Below, in pieces: positions 1 through 10,594 of a DNA stretch of 38,055 nucleotides. The position numbers and the translations under genes are program-made. Position 1 is the stretch's first letter, and the number at the start of each line of letters is the position of its first letter. The notes under the pieces were generated by a model. That model saw only the letters and a list, made by a program, of their open reading frames with translations. It was not told where the DNA came from and made no database searches. Source of the stretch: Stentor roeselii (Eukaryota; Ciliophora; Heterotrichea; Heterotrichida; Stentoridae); assembly GCA_006503475.1 (NCBI GenBank), contig RSEH01000353.1:1-38055 (forward strand), in the 5' to 3' direction.

Positions 1-507
1 ACGTTGAAGGCAGAAGTCGAGGCTTAATGTTGGGTTTTCAGGGATTATTAAAAAAGCCAAAGTTAAATTTTTCATTTTTTTTATAGGAAAAATGGTTTTT
101 AAGACCATCCCTAAATGCTTAATTTTTATCTGATTCAATTCCAAAATGAAAAATGAGTTTAAACATTCATATATTGTTGAATAGGAACTTGAGTCGAAGT
201 TTATTATAACCAATCCATCAAATATGTTTCTATCTGAAAACTTTTGATATTTTTCGCATATTTTGAAGTCTGAAGATTCATTGAATTCAAGTTCCTCTTT
301 GATCTCTTCATTTTTGATTATCTCAATAAGGTAGTTCCCAGTGATTCCAAAACAATCACTCAAGCAATACAGGTCAAAAGAAATCGATTTATCATTTAGT
401 GAAAGTTGAAAAGTAAGGTTACCTGGTTCAACAGTTTCTCCAACTATGAGCATGTGTCGATGAGGGACCAACACAAATAATAGTTTGAGAAAAAACATTA
501 TAGACAT
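1..507 (-). CDS. N-terminal part of a Cys-repeat receptor, paralogue of the 3110-10594 gene; cut by the window edge
   Basis: The frame stays open for 169 codons from an ATG at 507 to the left edge. It is collinear, with no indel, with codons 9 to 177 of the large receptor at 3110-10594, in opposite orientation and with scattered substitutions. The product begins with a hydrophobic signal-peptide-like stretch (MSIMFFLKLLFVLV) and continues into the same extracellular N-terminal domain, ending just before the Cys-rich repeats. An ATG exists 24 bases upstream (531), matching the full copy's first ATG, but here codon 5 after it is TGA, so 507 is the usable start. Whether the rest of the gene is intact cannot be seen. 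Homology also covers about 165 bases upstream, so the putative promoter was duplicated too. Confidence 0.75.
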   Translation of the reverse strand, partial: MSIMFFLKLLFVLVPHRHMLIVGETVEPGNLTFQLSLNDKSISFDLYCLSDCFGITGNYLIEIIKNEEIKEELEFNESSDFKICEKYQKFSDRNIFDGLVIINFDSSSYSTIYECLNSFFILELNQIKIKHLGMVLKTIFPIKKMKNLTLAFLIIPENPTLSLDFCLQR

Positions 508-1183
508 GCTTAAAAATCAATTCTTCAACATTTTTCCTATAAAATTTCCATATATAAATATAATCTTCAAACTTTTTAAATATGATTTTTGGATTCCTTT
601 GAACTTTTGACTGGAAAGTACTCTTGGAATTAAAATGTAAGTTTTGGAATTTCTGTTAATTGTAAAAATTGTTAATAAAGTAAATATCAAATTTAGTATA
701 TCGTTGATCCTACTATTCACTAACTAGATGTTTAAATATCAATTGATATTTTAATTAGTTATAAGCTGATTTGCATTATTTAATTATCATGACCTTGACC
801 TTCTATCCCTAAAACCTTTCTAACATGGTAATCCACTATAAAACAATACCATTTTAGATTTAAAATTTATAACACATTTTTATTTGATTCTTTAATAAAA
901 GCTAGCATGTAAACTCAGAATCTAGTATCACTTGTTGATACATATTATAAGTCAAGATTGAGAACAGTAGATTCTAATAAATTTGTGAAAATCTTTTATA
1001 AATTTTGAATTACTATTTCAATAACAATCTTTTGCTGGATAAGCAATTAAGTCAAGAGTTCTAAAATGAGTTAATCAAGAATGAAGTTTGGGAAATTTTT
1101 ACTAATGATTCTTGAAGAAGTAAATTATTCACTATAAATACAGGATGATGGTTAGAAGATTTCTTTATACAATAATAATTAAA
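508..1183. other. AT-rich intergenic DNA upstream of the left receptor copy
   Basis: No supported gene is seen. Roughly the first 165 bases (508-700) resemble, in inverted orientation, the 5' flank of the receptor gene at 3110 (about 2945-3109). Shared blocks include a stretch around 590-625 that pairs with about 3015-3045. This is the best candidate for a duplicated promoter. The remainder is AT-rich sequence with stops in all frames. Confidence 0.5.
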
Positions 1184-1946
1184 TTAAATTTCAGAGGGCT
1201 TAATCAGTAAACAGTTACTACATTGTTTGTCAATCTAAGTTTTTTGAAAGTCTTCCTACAGATAATTATCCTTATCTCTATTTAAAAAAAAAAGAATGTG
1301 CTTCTCATTTGCTTCAAAATATTTGAATATAATGAACTGCTTTTCTTCATTTTCAGTAAGTCTCACGAAAATTCCATATAAAACACTAGGTTCAGTGCAA
1401 TTATCAAAGTGTCTTTTGCAGTACTCTTGAAGTTTTTTGAAGTTATTTTCTACTTAATTGTTCAAACTCCTTGGACTATTTTTTCTTGAAAGGCAGATGA
1501 TTAAGCTCTCTGAAAAACTTGAACGACTTTTGAAGCCATTTCCTACAACAAGGTTCATTTTTCGGATATTATTGAAGAAAATTCAACGGGCTTTTAAAGT
1601 TAAAACTGTTTCGCAAGTTGATGGTTTGCATTCGGCTTTGAGATAAGGGCAGGACTTGCTCTGGGGTATTCAATGTTTCGCTTTCGGATCCTGGTGGTAG
1701 AAGCACAATTTGAACTGAATGGTGCTCGTTTATGCAGATTATGCTTGGGGTTAACGAATTTGGTACTTTTTTGAATTTTGATGGGTGAACTCGAGGACTT
1801 TGGATTATGTGAGGAATAACTGGTTTTGTGCTTTTAGAGAAGACTTCTGTATTGTTTTGCTCTGGAAAGAGAGAGATGCTGTGGTCTTGTGGGTTGTAGG
1901 ATGAGGATAAATCACTAGCTCGATTTGGTTTTGGATTTGGGAACAT
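1184..1946 (-). pseudogene. Decayed gene of unknown function
   Basis: An ATG at 1946 opens 125 codons of Pro/Ser-rich, disordered-looking protein ending in TAA at 1569. Coding-like sequence then continues in the same frame through TAG and TAA. After a one-base shift it runs on as a charged, helical stretch with CKRHFDNC, ENEEKQFIIFKYFEANEK and NRDKDNYL, then two TAGs and IDKQCSNCLL, ending at TAA 1184. None of the stops can be removed by an intron of the GTA...YAG mini-intron pattern, so I read it as a broken gene. The 125-codon upstream part could still be expressed alone. No domain is recognised. A degenerate fragment of a relative lies at 15130-15295. Confidence 0.5.
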
Positions 1947-3109
1947 TTATAGGGATTTCTGGCTGGTTTTTATAAAGGGATATTGATTATTCTATAAAAT
2001 TAAGGTTATTTAGGTAAAGATGCACGAATATATTTGTTTATTATAGTATAAAGGAATTTAGATTAAGTTAACTGAATATGATTGTTTGGGATTTTTAAGA
2101 AGTTGCTTTTTTTAATAGTTTGAAATTCATCAATCAGGTTTCAAGGTGGTTGCAAAGACTCTAAGACTTATCTAAAACTTCCCAAGAATAATCCTCACAC
2201 TATAAGTATACAATAGGAGCATGTAAGTAAATTTAAAAGCAGAATAGACTATTGCCTCTAATTAAAAATAATGAAGACAAATTTGAACAATTTTTGAACT
2301 TTAGGCAGTAAGATAAACCTTTATTTTAAGGTGATTTATATATCAGAATTAAAGATAAGAAAAGCAATGAGAATTATAATTGTAAGTCTTAATTAATCGA
2401 TAGTTGAACAGGTTGTTGTAAGAAATATAATATATATACTGAAATCTTGTATTTAACACAAATTTCAAATAAAATCTAATCTGCCTGTCTTTTTACAAGC
2501 AATTTATATAATAAATCAAAAATTAGTTGAAAATTGAGTTTGAATTTAATCAAATAGACTAATTCACTAAGACTATTTATCTTATAGTACCAATCTCTTA
2601 AAGTTTAATACAGAATAAACATCTAATTTTATGTTCTGAGTAAATTATTAATTACTTAGTATATAAATTTTTGATTAAATAGTTAACCTTGTCTAAATAA
2701 ACCATATTAAGTATACCTAAAATTTTTTAAATATTTTTATAGTCTGACATCATTGCTTATCGGGCTACCTCATTGTACTTTCATCAATTAATTCCTTAAA
2801 ATCCAGCTCATTTAACTACTTTCACTTAAATTATTTAATTACTCATTATTACGTATTTTTAAGTATTTACTTAACTATAATCTAAATAGCTTGGAGTTTA
2901 AGTGAATCAATTGACGATGATAATTTGCTATAATAATGAATAATCTTTCAAATAAATGTTCACTATTTTAACAATTTTTACAATAAAAAGTAATTTAAAA
3001 ACTAATATTTTAATTTCAAGAGTGTTTTACAGTCAAAAGTTCAAAACAATCAAAAAAACAACTATAAAAAGAATAAAATATATTTATATATGGAAATTTT
3101 AAAGGAAAA
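1947..3109. other. AT-rich intergenic DNA between the head-to-head receptor copies
   Basis: No gene, RNA or convincing relic is seen in about 1.1 kb of very AT-rich sequence. The last roughly 165 bases before 3110 are homologous in inverted orientation to the flank of the left receptor copy, and so probably carry the promoter. A conserved block just before the start (about 3080-3108) reads tatttatatatggaaatttt. Confidence 0.45.
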
Positions 3110-6100
3110 ATGATTAAGAATGGGCTTTTAAATATGTCTATAATGTTTTGTCTCAAACTATTATTTGTGTTGGTCCCTCATCGACACATGCTCATAGTTG
3201 GAGAAACTGTTGAACCAGGTAACCTTACTTTTCAACTTTCTCTAGATGATAAATCGATTTCTTTTGACCTGTATTGCTCGAGTAATTGTTTTGGAATCAC
3301 TGGGAACTACTTTATCGAGGTAATGAAAAATGAAGAGATCAAAGAGGAACTTGAATTTAATGAATCTTCAGACTTCAAAATATGCGAAAAATATCAAAAG
3401 TTTTCAGATGGAAACATCCTTGATGGATTGGTTGTAATAAACTTCGACCCAAATTCCTTATCAACAATATATGAATGTTTAAACTCATTTTTCATTTTGG
3501 AATTGAATCAGATAAAAATTAAACATTTAGGGGTGGTCTTAAAAACCATTTTTCCTATGAAAAAAATGAAAAATTTAACTTTGGCTTTTTTAATAATCCC
3601 TGAAAACCCAACATTAAGCATCGACTTCTGTCTTCAACGTGAAGATGATAATAAATGCCAAATATGTAAAGCCGGTTATTTTATAAATCCATTATTTGAG
3701 TGCTCATCATGTGATCAGCCATGCCTCGAATGTTTAAGTCAACAAATTTGTTTTAAGTGTTTACCGGGTTATTACCTTGATAATTACTCGTGTTTTCCCT
3801 GTCATAAAACCTGTTTGTCTTGTACAAGTCCCTCTCCATGCCAAGGTTTTCATGAAAAATTTAGAAGGTCTTTACTTGAATGTGGAGGCTGTGCACAAGG
3901 ATGCTTTAAAGATTTGAACTCAACATGCTTAGCTTGTCAAGATTTTTGTAATACTTATGATTTAATGGCTTTGAAACCAAGCGGGTACTATCCTGAGCTA
4001 TCTTTATATCTTTGTGATTCTACAAAGAGGGGATATTCTAATTGTCTGAAATGTGACAATGTTTGTATTCTATGCAAGGAAGGGTTTTACCTTGAAGATG
4101 GAAAATGCAAGTGCTATGATAGTTATTGTACTTCTTGCTACCCTGGATGTATTAAATGCCAGGATTATCAATGCATCAAATGTAACATTGGATATTTTCA
4201 TGTTTCTTGGGGGTGTCTTCCATGTGGTATTAATGAGTGTTCAAAATCAGAACAATGTATGAATGGATTTTATATAACTGCAGAAAAATGCTTTACTTGT
4301 GACTATCCATGCTTCAAATGTTTGGATTATCAGACTTGCACTGAATGTTATGAAGGATACTTTATAATAAATGGATTATGCAATCAATGTGATAGTTATT
4401 GTTTAAAATGTCTAAGTGAAACTCAATGCCTTGAGTGTACCTATGATACTATTTTGGTATCATCGAGATGTATTGAAAATAAATATTTGTATTGTAGTAA
4501 TTATAATGAAACACAATGCATAGAATGTAAAAATGGCTATTTTTTAGACTCAGAAAAATGTTTGAAATGTGGAATAAATTGTTCCAAATGCTTAAGTAAA
4601 GATATATGCATTGAATGCAATGATAATAATCATTATAATTATATAGGAGACTGTTATTCTTGCGATGAAGGCTGTAAAAAATGCCCAAATAATCATCAGA
4701 TCTGCAGTGAATGTAAAGAAAATTACTTTCTTTACAATGGACAATGCTTTGAAGTTTTCTACAAAAACTGTTTGAGTGATTTGGATTTATATAGATGCTC
4801 AGAGTGCTATTCAGGTTATTATTTAATTTCGAATAAATGTCGTCTTTGTAACGAAACCTGCTTAGAATGTTCAAAAAGATTTGAATGTTTAGAATGTAGA
4901 GAAAATTATTTTTTGAATGAAGGCCTATGCATACGATTCCATGATAATTGTTTAAGATATTTCAATAAAACCCATTGTGCTGAGTGTAAAGATGAATATT
5001 ATTTAAAGTCAGGAAAGTGTCTTGAATGTGCATATCACTGCTTAAAGTGCTTGGACGAAGATCACTGTTTACAATGTCGTTTTGGTTATATTTTATCTGA
5101 AGCCCGGTGCAACTATTGTGATTATCAGTGCTCAGATTGTATTAATTCAACTTATTGCAATTTGTGCTCAAGCTCAAATATGTACTTGATTTCGGGCAGG
5201 TGTTTTTATTGCAGTGCAGGTTGCATTAGCTGTACTTCAAAAGAAAAATGCATTGAGTGTGATTCTGACCATTTTTTAAAATCAGGAATATGCTATCCAT
5301 GCATTAATGATTGCAAAAAATGTCTTGATGAAAATAATTGTCTTGAATGTAATTTTGGATATAAATTATTTGATGGAATATGTGAACAGATACAAAGTTG
5401 TTTAAGTCTTTCAGGTGATAATGAATGTGCTGAATGTCTATCTTCACATTTATTACATTCAGGATGGTGTTATCGTTGTGGATATTACTGTAGCAAATGC
5501 TCAAATAGGAAAAATTGCATTGAATGCCATAGTGGTTTCTACTTGAGCTCAGGTAAGTGCTATTTTTGTGGAGAATTCTGTTATCAGTGTTTAAATAAAG
5601 AAAATTGCTTAAAGTGTTACACTAGAAATTATTTAAGTAATGGGAAATGCTATCCTTGTGATTTGAATTGCTATCAGTGCTCAGATGAAGGAAAATGTAC
5701 TGATTGTGGTTATGGATCATTTTTCTTTGAAGGATACTGTTATCGTTGCAGTTACCCTTGTGAATCATGCGAAGATAGTGATGTATGCTTAAGTTGTATT
5801 GGTGGATTTTTTTTAAGATCAGGACAGTGCTTTAGATGTGCGGAACAGTGTTTTTGGGTGTGCTCAGATTCATCGATTTGCGGTTACTGTAAACGAGGAT
5901 ATTATCTGGAATCAGGAGAGTGTTATCATTGTAGTGATAATTGTGTAGATTGCTTGAATCTTAATGTTTGTTATGGATGTAGATTATATCACTATTTGTA
6001 TTTAGGTTCATGCTACTCATGTCCAGAATTTTGTTTAAGTTGTTTAACAGAATTCCATTGTATACATTGCGAAGAATCTTATTTCCTCTCAAAAATGGAA

Positions 6101-9100
6101 TGTTTAAGCTGCCCCAAAAATTGTCTTAAATGCTCTAGTTCTAAAAATTGTCTTGAATGTGAACCTCAGATGTATTATTTAAGTTCTGGAAAATGCACAC
6201 CATGCCCTTCTAGTTGTTTTATTTGTGGAGATGCTGATGATTGTAAAATATGTTATAGTGGATTTTACTTGGATTCAGGCATATGCAAAAAATGCGGATC
6301 AAATTGTTGGAGATGCATTGATAGTGAGACATGTTTAGAGTGTGACAATAAAGGTTATTATTTAGATTATTATAGAGCTGGAGGTAAATGCCTGATATGC
6401 AAGCCTGGTACTGGGTTGATTCAACCAGAAGATATAATCAGTATTGTTGTAAAGAATGAGGAAATGACCATATGTTTCAATCAAACTTTACACTTCTCAA
6501 AAGACGAAAAGTTTGAAACTATTTCTCCAGCGATTGTACCTATGAAAAATCAATCAAATAATGAAAAAAACTGTTTTGGCTTTGGACTGAAACCAGAATT
6601 CACATATCTAACCTATTTTCCCTTATTCCTCGTCGATATCCAAATCGAAAATGAAGATTGCAATGAGTATAAAATTAGTGATCCAATAGAATTTTACGTT
6701 AACTATACCTCAAAAAAGCCAAATCCTGAAGCTCATATGGATCTAAGAGTCTCATCACTTCCGAGCCTTAACAATAGCTGTGATGTAAGAAATTTATTTA
6801 TTTTTGATGCTTCTCGTTCATTTAGCAAATATCAAACGAATTTCAATCATTCCTGGAAATTTTTAATTCCCTCACAAGATCCTCTATATGATTATGGCGA
6901 AATAATCTCAATCGAAGAAATAAATCTAAAAAAAATAACAGCTTATTTGAACTCTATAACAGAATATGGAACATCTGACTCTATTCAGGAAACTTGGACT
7001 TTTGAACTCAATAATGACTTTGTTATTGAAATGGGTGATGTTTTCATGTGTAAAAAATCAATGGATTGTGAGATATTTGTTGATAAACTGATTTATTGTA
7101 CAAATATTGAGTACATCAAATACAACTGGACTATCAACAATTTTGATCTTGATGATCATCAGGGACATTCACTGATTATCAAAAAGAATTCCTTGAAACA
7201 AGGCACTTACAATTGCACCTTAAGTATTCAGTATAAACCAAAAAAAGCATCAAAGAAAGAATTTACTTTAATCATCATCACAGAGCCATTGAAAGTCATT
7301 TTAAACAGATCTCCAGGAAATATTTCAAGTTCAGAAAACCTTATTTTAGACGCTTCTAAGTCATCAAATCCAAATTCATTAGGACTCGGTTCAAGGGACT
7401 TAAAAGATTCTCAATCGAGATTCCTCAAAAGTAACGCATCAGAGATGGTCTTTTCCTGGAATTGTTTATTCTTGTCAACTGAAAAATCATCTCAAAAGTA
7501 CGAAATTTGCCCTGATAATGAAGATTTGAAGACATCTAAATTGGTGATCTTAAAAAAGCATCTCAAACAATTTAATCAAATTTCAATCAATTTTATTGTA
7601 ACGTCAAGTGAAGTGTCAGAGTCTCTCTTTTTCAATGCGTCGATTTCAAATGAAAGCGTTCCTCTCGTGAAAATTTATGAATTTAACACAAAAGAACAAC
7701 CTAAGAGGTTCCCATTTATGAGAAAAACAATATTAAAAGCTGATGTAAATCCACTTAATAAAGATGATTATGCAATGTGGCTTATTGACCAAACCCAAAT
7801 CGGCTCATCGTTTTTAGTGGAAGTAAAACCTAGAGAACAATCGTTGAATGAAGGTTATTCTTATAAAATCCTATTTAAGCTCATAAATTCTGAAAGTTTT
7901 TTTGAATACTATTATGAGTTTCAAGTCAATGAAAGACCTCAAAATGGAGATTTCTATGTTTTTCCTTTGTCAGGAAAAGAATTCAACGATACTTTCATCT
8001 TTACAGCAACAGGATGGGATGATCCTGACTTGCCTTTAAGATATTACTTTGCATATGGGGATCAATCTACTGAAAATTTACTTAGGATGAGCCTTTTAGA
8101 AAGATATTCAACTACTTTAGCCAAGTTGCCTGGGGAGACCTTTGCTATATGTAGAGTTTATGATGCACTTGATGATTTTACCGCCCAAAATCAAAGTATT
8201 ATAATAAATGAAACAGAAGACCTGGATGTTATCATCAGAAATATTCTAATAATGATTGAACCTCCATCAAGTATCCCAACTATTATCACAAATATATTAA
8301 CAGCTACTCTTATAAGATATAACAATCATACTCACAACTCTTCATCTTTTTTCCAAGAGATTTATGACAGCGCAATATTTTACACTAGTCTATATATCGA
8401 AGCTAGTTTACCTTCTAACTTTTTCATCGATCAATCCCTAAACCTGCTGAATCTGTCGACATTTAATTCAGAAATCACTCAAAACAACTCAAAAAATATT
8501 GACTCAGGTCTTGAAATAGCTGAAAAAATTCTAAATAAAATAAAAAATATCGGGATTGATGAAATTCAAGCTTCGAAGTTTTTTGATATCGTCTTGAATA
8601 TTCAGGCAGTGAATGATGAAATCTTTCTCGAAAACCCTAAAAAATTACTGAGATTAACTGATTTATTCACTTTAATCAACGTAAATACTATGAAAAGAAT
8701 GAATTATGAATCAAATGCAACAATAGATTCAAAATATGTTAAATCTTTTATTTCTGTTATGAAAAATGAAAAAAGACAAGATTTTATTTCTGAATTAAAT
8801 TATTCCGCTCGTATTCCAGCTGATGTTGAATTGAATGCTGACTCTGAAGACCTTCTTGGAATCATTCACACTCAGATAGAAGGGAATACTGAAGATTCCA
8901 TGCATAATTTGGTTTCTTTAAGCATTTTTAATAAGGATGATAACTCATCAGAGATTTCAGTTCATTCGAAAAGTAGGATTGTTATTCAAATACCAGTTAA
9001 ACAGGAATCTGATGATTTTATTAATGGGAGTTGCTACTACCTTGATGAAGATGATAAAGAATGGAGTACTAAGGGGTGTAAGAAAATTTTGAATGATAGT

Positions 9101-10594
9101 TTTATAGATTCTCGTGATGATGCTGTTTTTTGTTCTTGTAATCATTTAACTATTTTTGGATTTGGGGTTCTGAAAACTTCTTTTTATATAAATCATGGAG
9201 TTGAACAATTCAATGAATCAACCATAAGTCTTCCAGGATTTATTTTATCGATCATTCTTTTATTTACCTTCTTCTTAACTCTCCTAAGGGCTAAATTGAC
9301 GAAACAGAATAAAATAATTTATCCAAGCACTTTATCAACTGAAAGAAAGCTATTCTCAGAAAATAACGATTTAGAGCACTGCAACAAAGAAAACTTCGAA
9401 AGTGGTTCTTATTCAATCTTTGAAAAAAGACTTACCATATACAACTCAGAAAGTCTTTCATTCAAATCATTACAAGAAAAAAACCATGAACAAAATTTCA
9501 AAGAAAAAATCGCGATTGACCTAAACTCTTCATCTAAATCTCAGCAGATCTCAGAGATAATCATAAATAAAAAAGATTCCAACAAACTAGAAAGTTCAGA
9601 TGAAGATGTTGAAAAACTTGATGATATCGAAGAAGCGAAAGAAGAAAGTATATCACTGCATCATATTTCCGAAGTTGACAATGCAGAAGAAAGTATATCA
9701 TTGCATCATCTTTCCGAAGTTGGCAAGTCAGAAGAAGAGAAAGAAGAAAGTATATCACTGCATCATCTTTCCGAAATTAATGAAATGGAAGAAGGAAAAA
9801 AAGAAAATATATCACTGCAACAACTTTCCCAACTTGATAAGCCAGAAGAAGGAAAAGAAGAAAGTATTTCATTAATCCATCTTTCTCAACTCGACAAGCC
9901 AGAAGAAAAGCCTCTAAAAAAGACAATTATTCAAAAACTATTATATATCCTTATTTTCTACAGTCATCATTGCCACATAGTTTCAGTGGTGATCTTAAAC
10001 AAGCCAGTAAACAGAAAGTTCTACAAAATAACTAAAATCTTTTTAATTCTCTTCCTGAAGATTCTATTTAACGCTCTTTTTTTCAAATTCAACTATGAAC
10101 GACAGAAAGTGAAAAGCTTTGAAAAGATCCTTGAAGATAATTCCAATAGTTTTAGCCTGATCACGGTGCTTTTCACTGTAGCAGTCATTACTGTGATCAA
10201 GTTAGTTTTATTCGTTATTGAAGAACTTCCTGTGAAAAGAACGATCAGGTATCAATTTGTCATCTTGCCTATTCTTTTTGTTCTGACTTATGGGTACTGC
10301 CTTTATAAGGTCTCTTGTGTGTCAACTGCCTTTGGGAAAAATATCAGCAGGGTCTGGGTATTTTGTTGCTTGGTCAGCATCACTACTGAAATTGTTCTTT
10401 TTGAACCGGTTTCAAGCATCGTGGTTGAAAAAATCAAGGAAATTGTCAAGAAATCTCAAAGTCTTCAAGGATTTTACAGGAAGACAATTTTTTGGAGGTT
10501 TTTTAGATGTGCAACTTGCAAGAAATGTCAAGATTGTAAAGAGGGACTTTTTTGTGAAAGTTGTTTGAAATGCCGAGATTGCAATAAAGATTAA
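3110..10594 (+). CDS. Giant polycystin-1/REJ-like receptor with furin-type Cys repeats, GPS motif and multiple membrane segments
   Basis: One open frame of 2494 residues. Order: signal peptide; unique N-terminal domain; about 20 Cys-rich furin/growth-factor-receptor-like repeats (residues about 174-1100, pattern CxxC...CxxCxxGYYLxxGxC); a PKD/REJ-type region with two DAS(R/K)S motifs. A GPS motif follows near residues 1975-2022 (W...GC then CSCNHLTIFGF). Next are a membrane helix at about 2043, a cytoplasmic loop with five acidic EESISLHHLSE-type repeats, and five further hydrophobic segments. The segment ending FNALFF and the last one (VLFEPVSSIVVEKI) resemble polycystin-1 helices. A Cys-rich tail (CxxCxxC, residues 2467-2494) closes it. 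No PLAT domain or polycystin channel module is seen. Family knowledge suggests a surface adhesion or sensing receptor cleaved at the GPS; the ligand is unknown. The paralogue's disrupted upstream ATG suggests the true start may be 3134. Confidence 0.85.
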   Translation: MIKNGLLNMSIMFCLKLLFVLVPHRHMLIVGETVEPGNLTFQLSLDDKSISFDLYCSSNCFGITGNYFIEVMKNEEIKEELEFNESSDFKICEKYQKFSDGNILDGLVVINFDPNSLSTIYECLNSFFILELNQIKIKHLGVVLKTIFPMKKMKNLTLAFLIIPENPTLSIDFCLQREDDNKCQICKAGYFINPLFECSSCDQPCLECLSQQICFKCLPGYYLDNYSCFPCHKTCLSCTSPSPCQGFHEKFRRSLLECGGCAQGCFKDLNSTCLACQDFCNTYDLMALKPSGYYPELSLYLCDSTKRGYSNCLKCDNVCILCKEGFYLEDGKCKCYDSYCTSCYPGCIKCQDYQCIKCNIGYFHVSWGCLPCGINECSKSEQCMNGFYITAEKCFTCDYPCFKCLDYQTCTECYEGYFIINGLCNQCDSYCLKCLSETQCLECTYDTILVSSRCIENKYLYCSNYNETQCIECKNGYFLDSEKCLKCGINCSKCLSKDICIECNDNNHYNYIGDCYSCDEGCKKCPNNHQICSECKENYFLYNGQCFEVFYKNCLSDLDLYRCSECYSGYYLISNKCRLCNETCLECSKRFECLECRENYFLNEGLCIRFHDNCLRYFNKTHCAECKDEYYLKSGKCLECAYHCLKCLDEDHCLQCRFGYILSEARCNYCDYQCSDCINSTYCNLCSSSNMYLISGRCFYCSAGCISCTSKEKCIECDSDHFLKSGICYPCINDCKKCLDENNCLECNFGYKLFDGICEQIQSCLSLSGDNECAECLSSHLLHSGWCYRCGYYCSKCSNRKNCIECHSGFYLSSGKCYFCGEFCYQCLNKENCLKCYTRNYLSNGKCYPCDLNCYQCSDEGKCTDCGYGSFFFEGYCYRCSYPCESCEDSDVCLSCIGGFFLRSGQCFRCAEQCFWVCSDSSICGYCKRGYYLESGECYHCSDNCVDCLNLNVCYGCRLYHYLYLGSCYSCPEFCLSCLTEFHCIHCEESYFLSKMECLSCPKNCLKCSSSKNCLECEPQMYYLSSGKCTPCPSSCFICGDADDCKICYSGFYLDSGICKKCGSNCWRCIDSETCLECDNKGYYLDYYRAGGKCLICKPGTGLIQPEDIISIVVKNEEMTICFNQTLHFSKDEKFETISPAIVPMKNQSNNEKNCFGFGLKPEFTYLTYFPLFLVDIQIENEDCNEYKISDPIEFYVNYTSKKPNPEAHMDLRVSSLPSLNNSCDVRNLFIFDASRSFSKYQTNFNHSWKFLIPSQDPLYDYGEIISIEEINLKKITAYLNSITEYGTSDSIQETWTFELNNDFVIEMGDVFMCKKSMDCEIFVDKLIYCTNIEYIKYNWTINNFDLDDHQGHSLIIKKNSLKQGTYNCTLSIQYKPKKASKKEFTLIIITEPLKVILNRSPGNISSSENLILDASKSSNPNSLGLGSRDLKDSQSRFLKSNASEMVFSWNCLFLSTEKSSQKYEICPDNEDLKTSKLVILKKHLKQFNQISINFIVTSSEVSESLFFNASISNESVPLVKIYEFNTKEQPKRFPFMRKTILKADVNPLNKDDYAMWLIDQTQIGSSFLVEVKPREQSLNEGYSYKILFKLINSESFFEYYYEFQVNERPQNGDFYVFPLSGKEFNDTFIFTATGWDDPDLPLRYYFAYGDQSTENLLRMSLLERYSTTLAKLPGETFAICRVYDALDDFTAQNQSIIINETEDLDVIIRNILIMIEPPSSIPTIITNILTATLIRYNNHTHNSSSFFQEIYDSAIFYTSLYIEASLPSNFFIDQSLNLLNLSTFNSEITQNNSKNIDSGLEIAEKILNKIKNIGIDEIQASKFFDIVLNIQAVNDEIFLENPKKLLRLTDLFTLINVNTMKRMNYESNATIDSKYVKSFISVMKNEKRQDFISELNYSARIPADVELNADSEDLLGIIHTQIEGNTEDSMHNLVSLSIFNKDDNSSEISVHSKSRIVIQIPVKQESDDFINGSCYYLDEDDKEWSTKGCKKILNDSFIDSRDDAVFCSCNHLTIFGFGVLKTSFYINHGVEQFNESTISLPGFILSIILLFTFFLTLLRAKLTKQNKIIYPSTLSTERKLFSENNDLEHCNKENFESGSYSIFEKRLTIYNSESLSFKSLQEKNHEQNFKEKIAIDLNSSSKSQQISEIIINKKDSNKLESSDEDVEKLDDIEEAKEESISLHHISEVDNAEESISLHHLSEVGKSEEEKEESISLHHLSEINEMEEGKKENISLQQLSQLDKPEEGKEESISLIHLSQLDKPEEKPLKKTIIQKLLYILIFYSHHCHIVSVVILNKPVNRKFYKITKIFLILFLKILFNALFFKFNYERQKVKSFEKILEDNSNSFSLITVLFTVAVITVIKLVLFVIEELPVKRTIRYQFVILPILFVLTYGYCLYKVSCVSTAFGKNISRVWVFCCLVSITTEIVLFEPVSSIVVEKIKEIVKKSQSLQGFYRKTIFWRFFRCATCKKCQDCKEGLFCESCLKCRDCNKD
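9632..9909 (+). repeat. Five in-frame acidic repeats in the cytoplasmic loop of the receptor
   Basis: Copies begin at about 9641, 9686, 9743, 9800 and 9857, spaced 45 then 57 bases apart, so the frame is kept. The protein core is EESISLHHLSE with variants ENISLQQLSQ and EESISLIHLSQ, joined by Glu/Lys/Pro linkers. It lies between the first and second membrane segments, presumably on the cytoplasmic side, and could bind a partner. No known motif is recognised. Confidence 0.85.

Noticed and set aside
507-531. TGA as Trp (codon 5 of the left receptor copy), giving a Blepharisma- or Condylostoma-like code
   Set aside because: An ATG eight codons later gives a normal start with a signal peptide, and TGA clearly ends the Rab and LST8 genes.
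9561-9875. Alternative open frames on both strands over the acidic receptor repeats
   Set aside because: They are by-products of the repeated DNA in the frame of the receptor.
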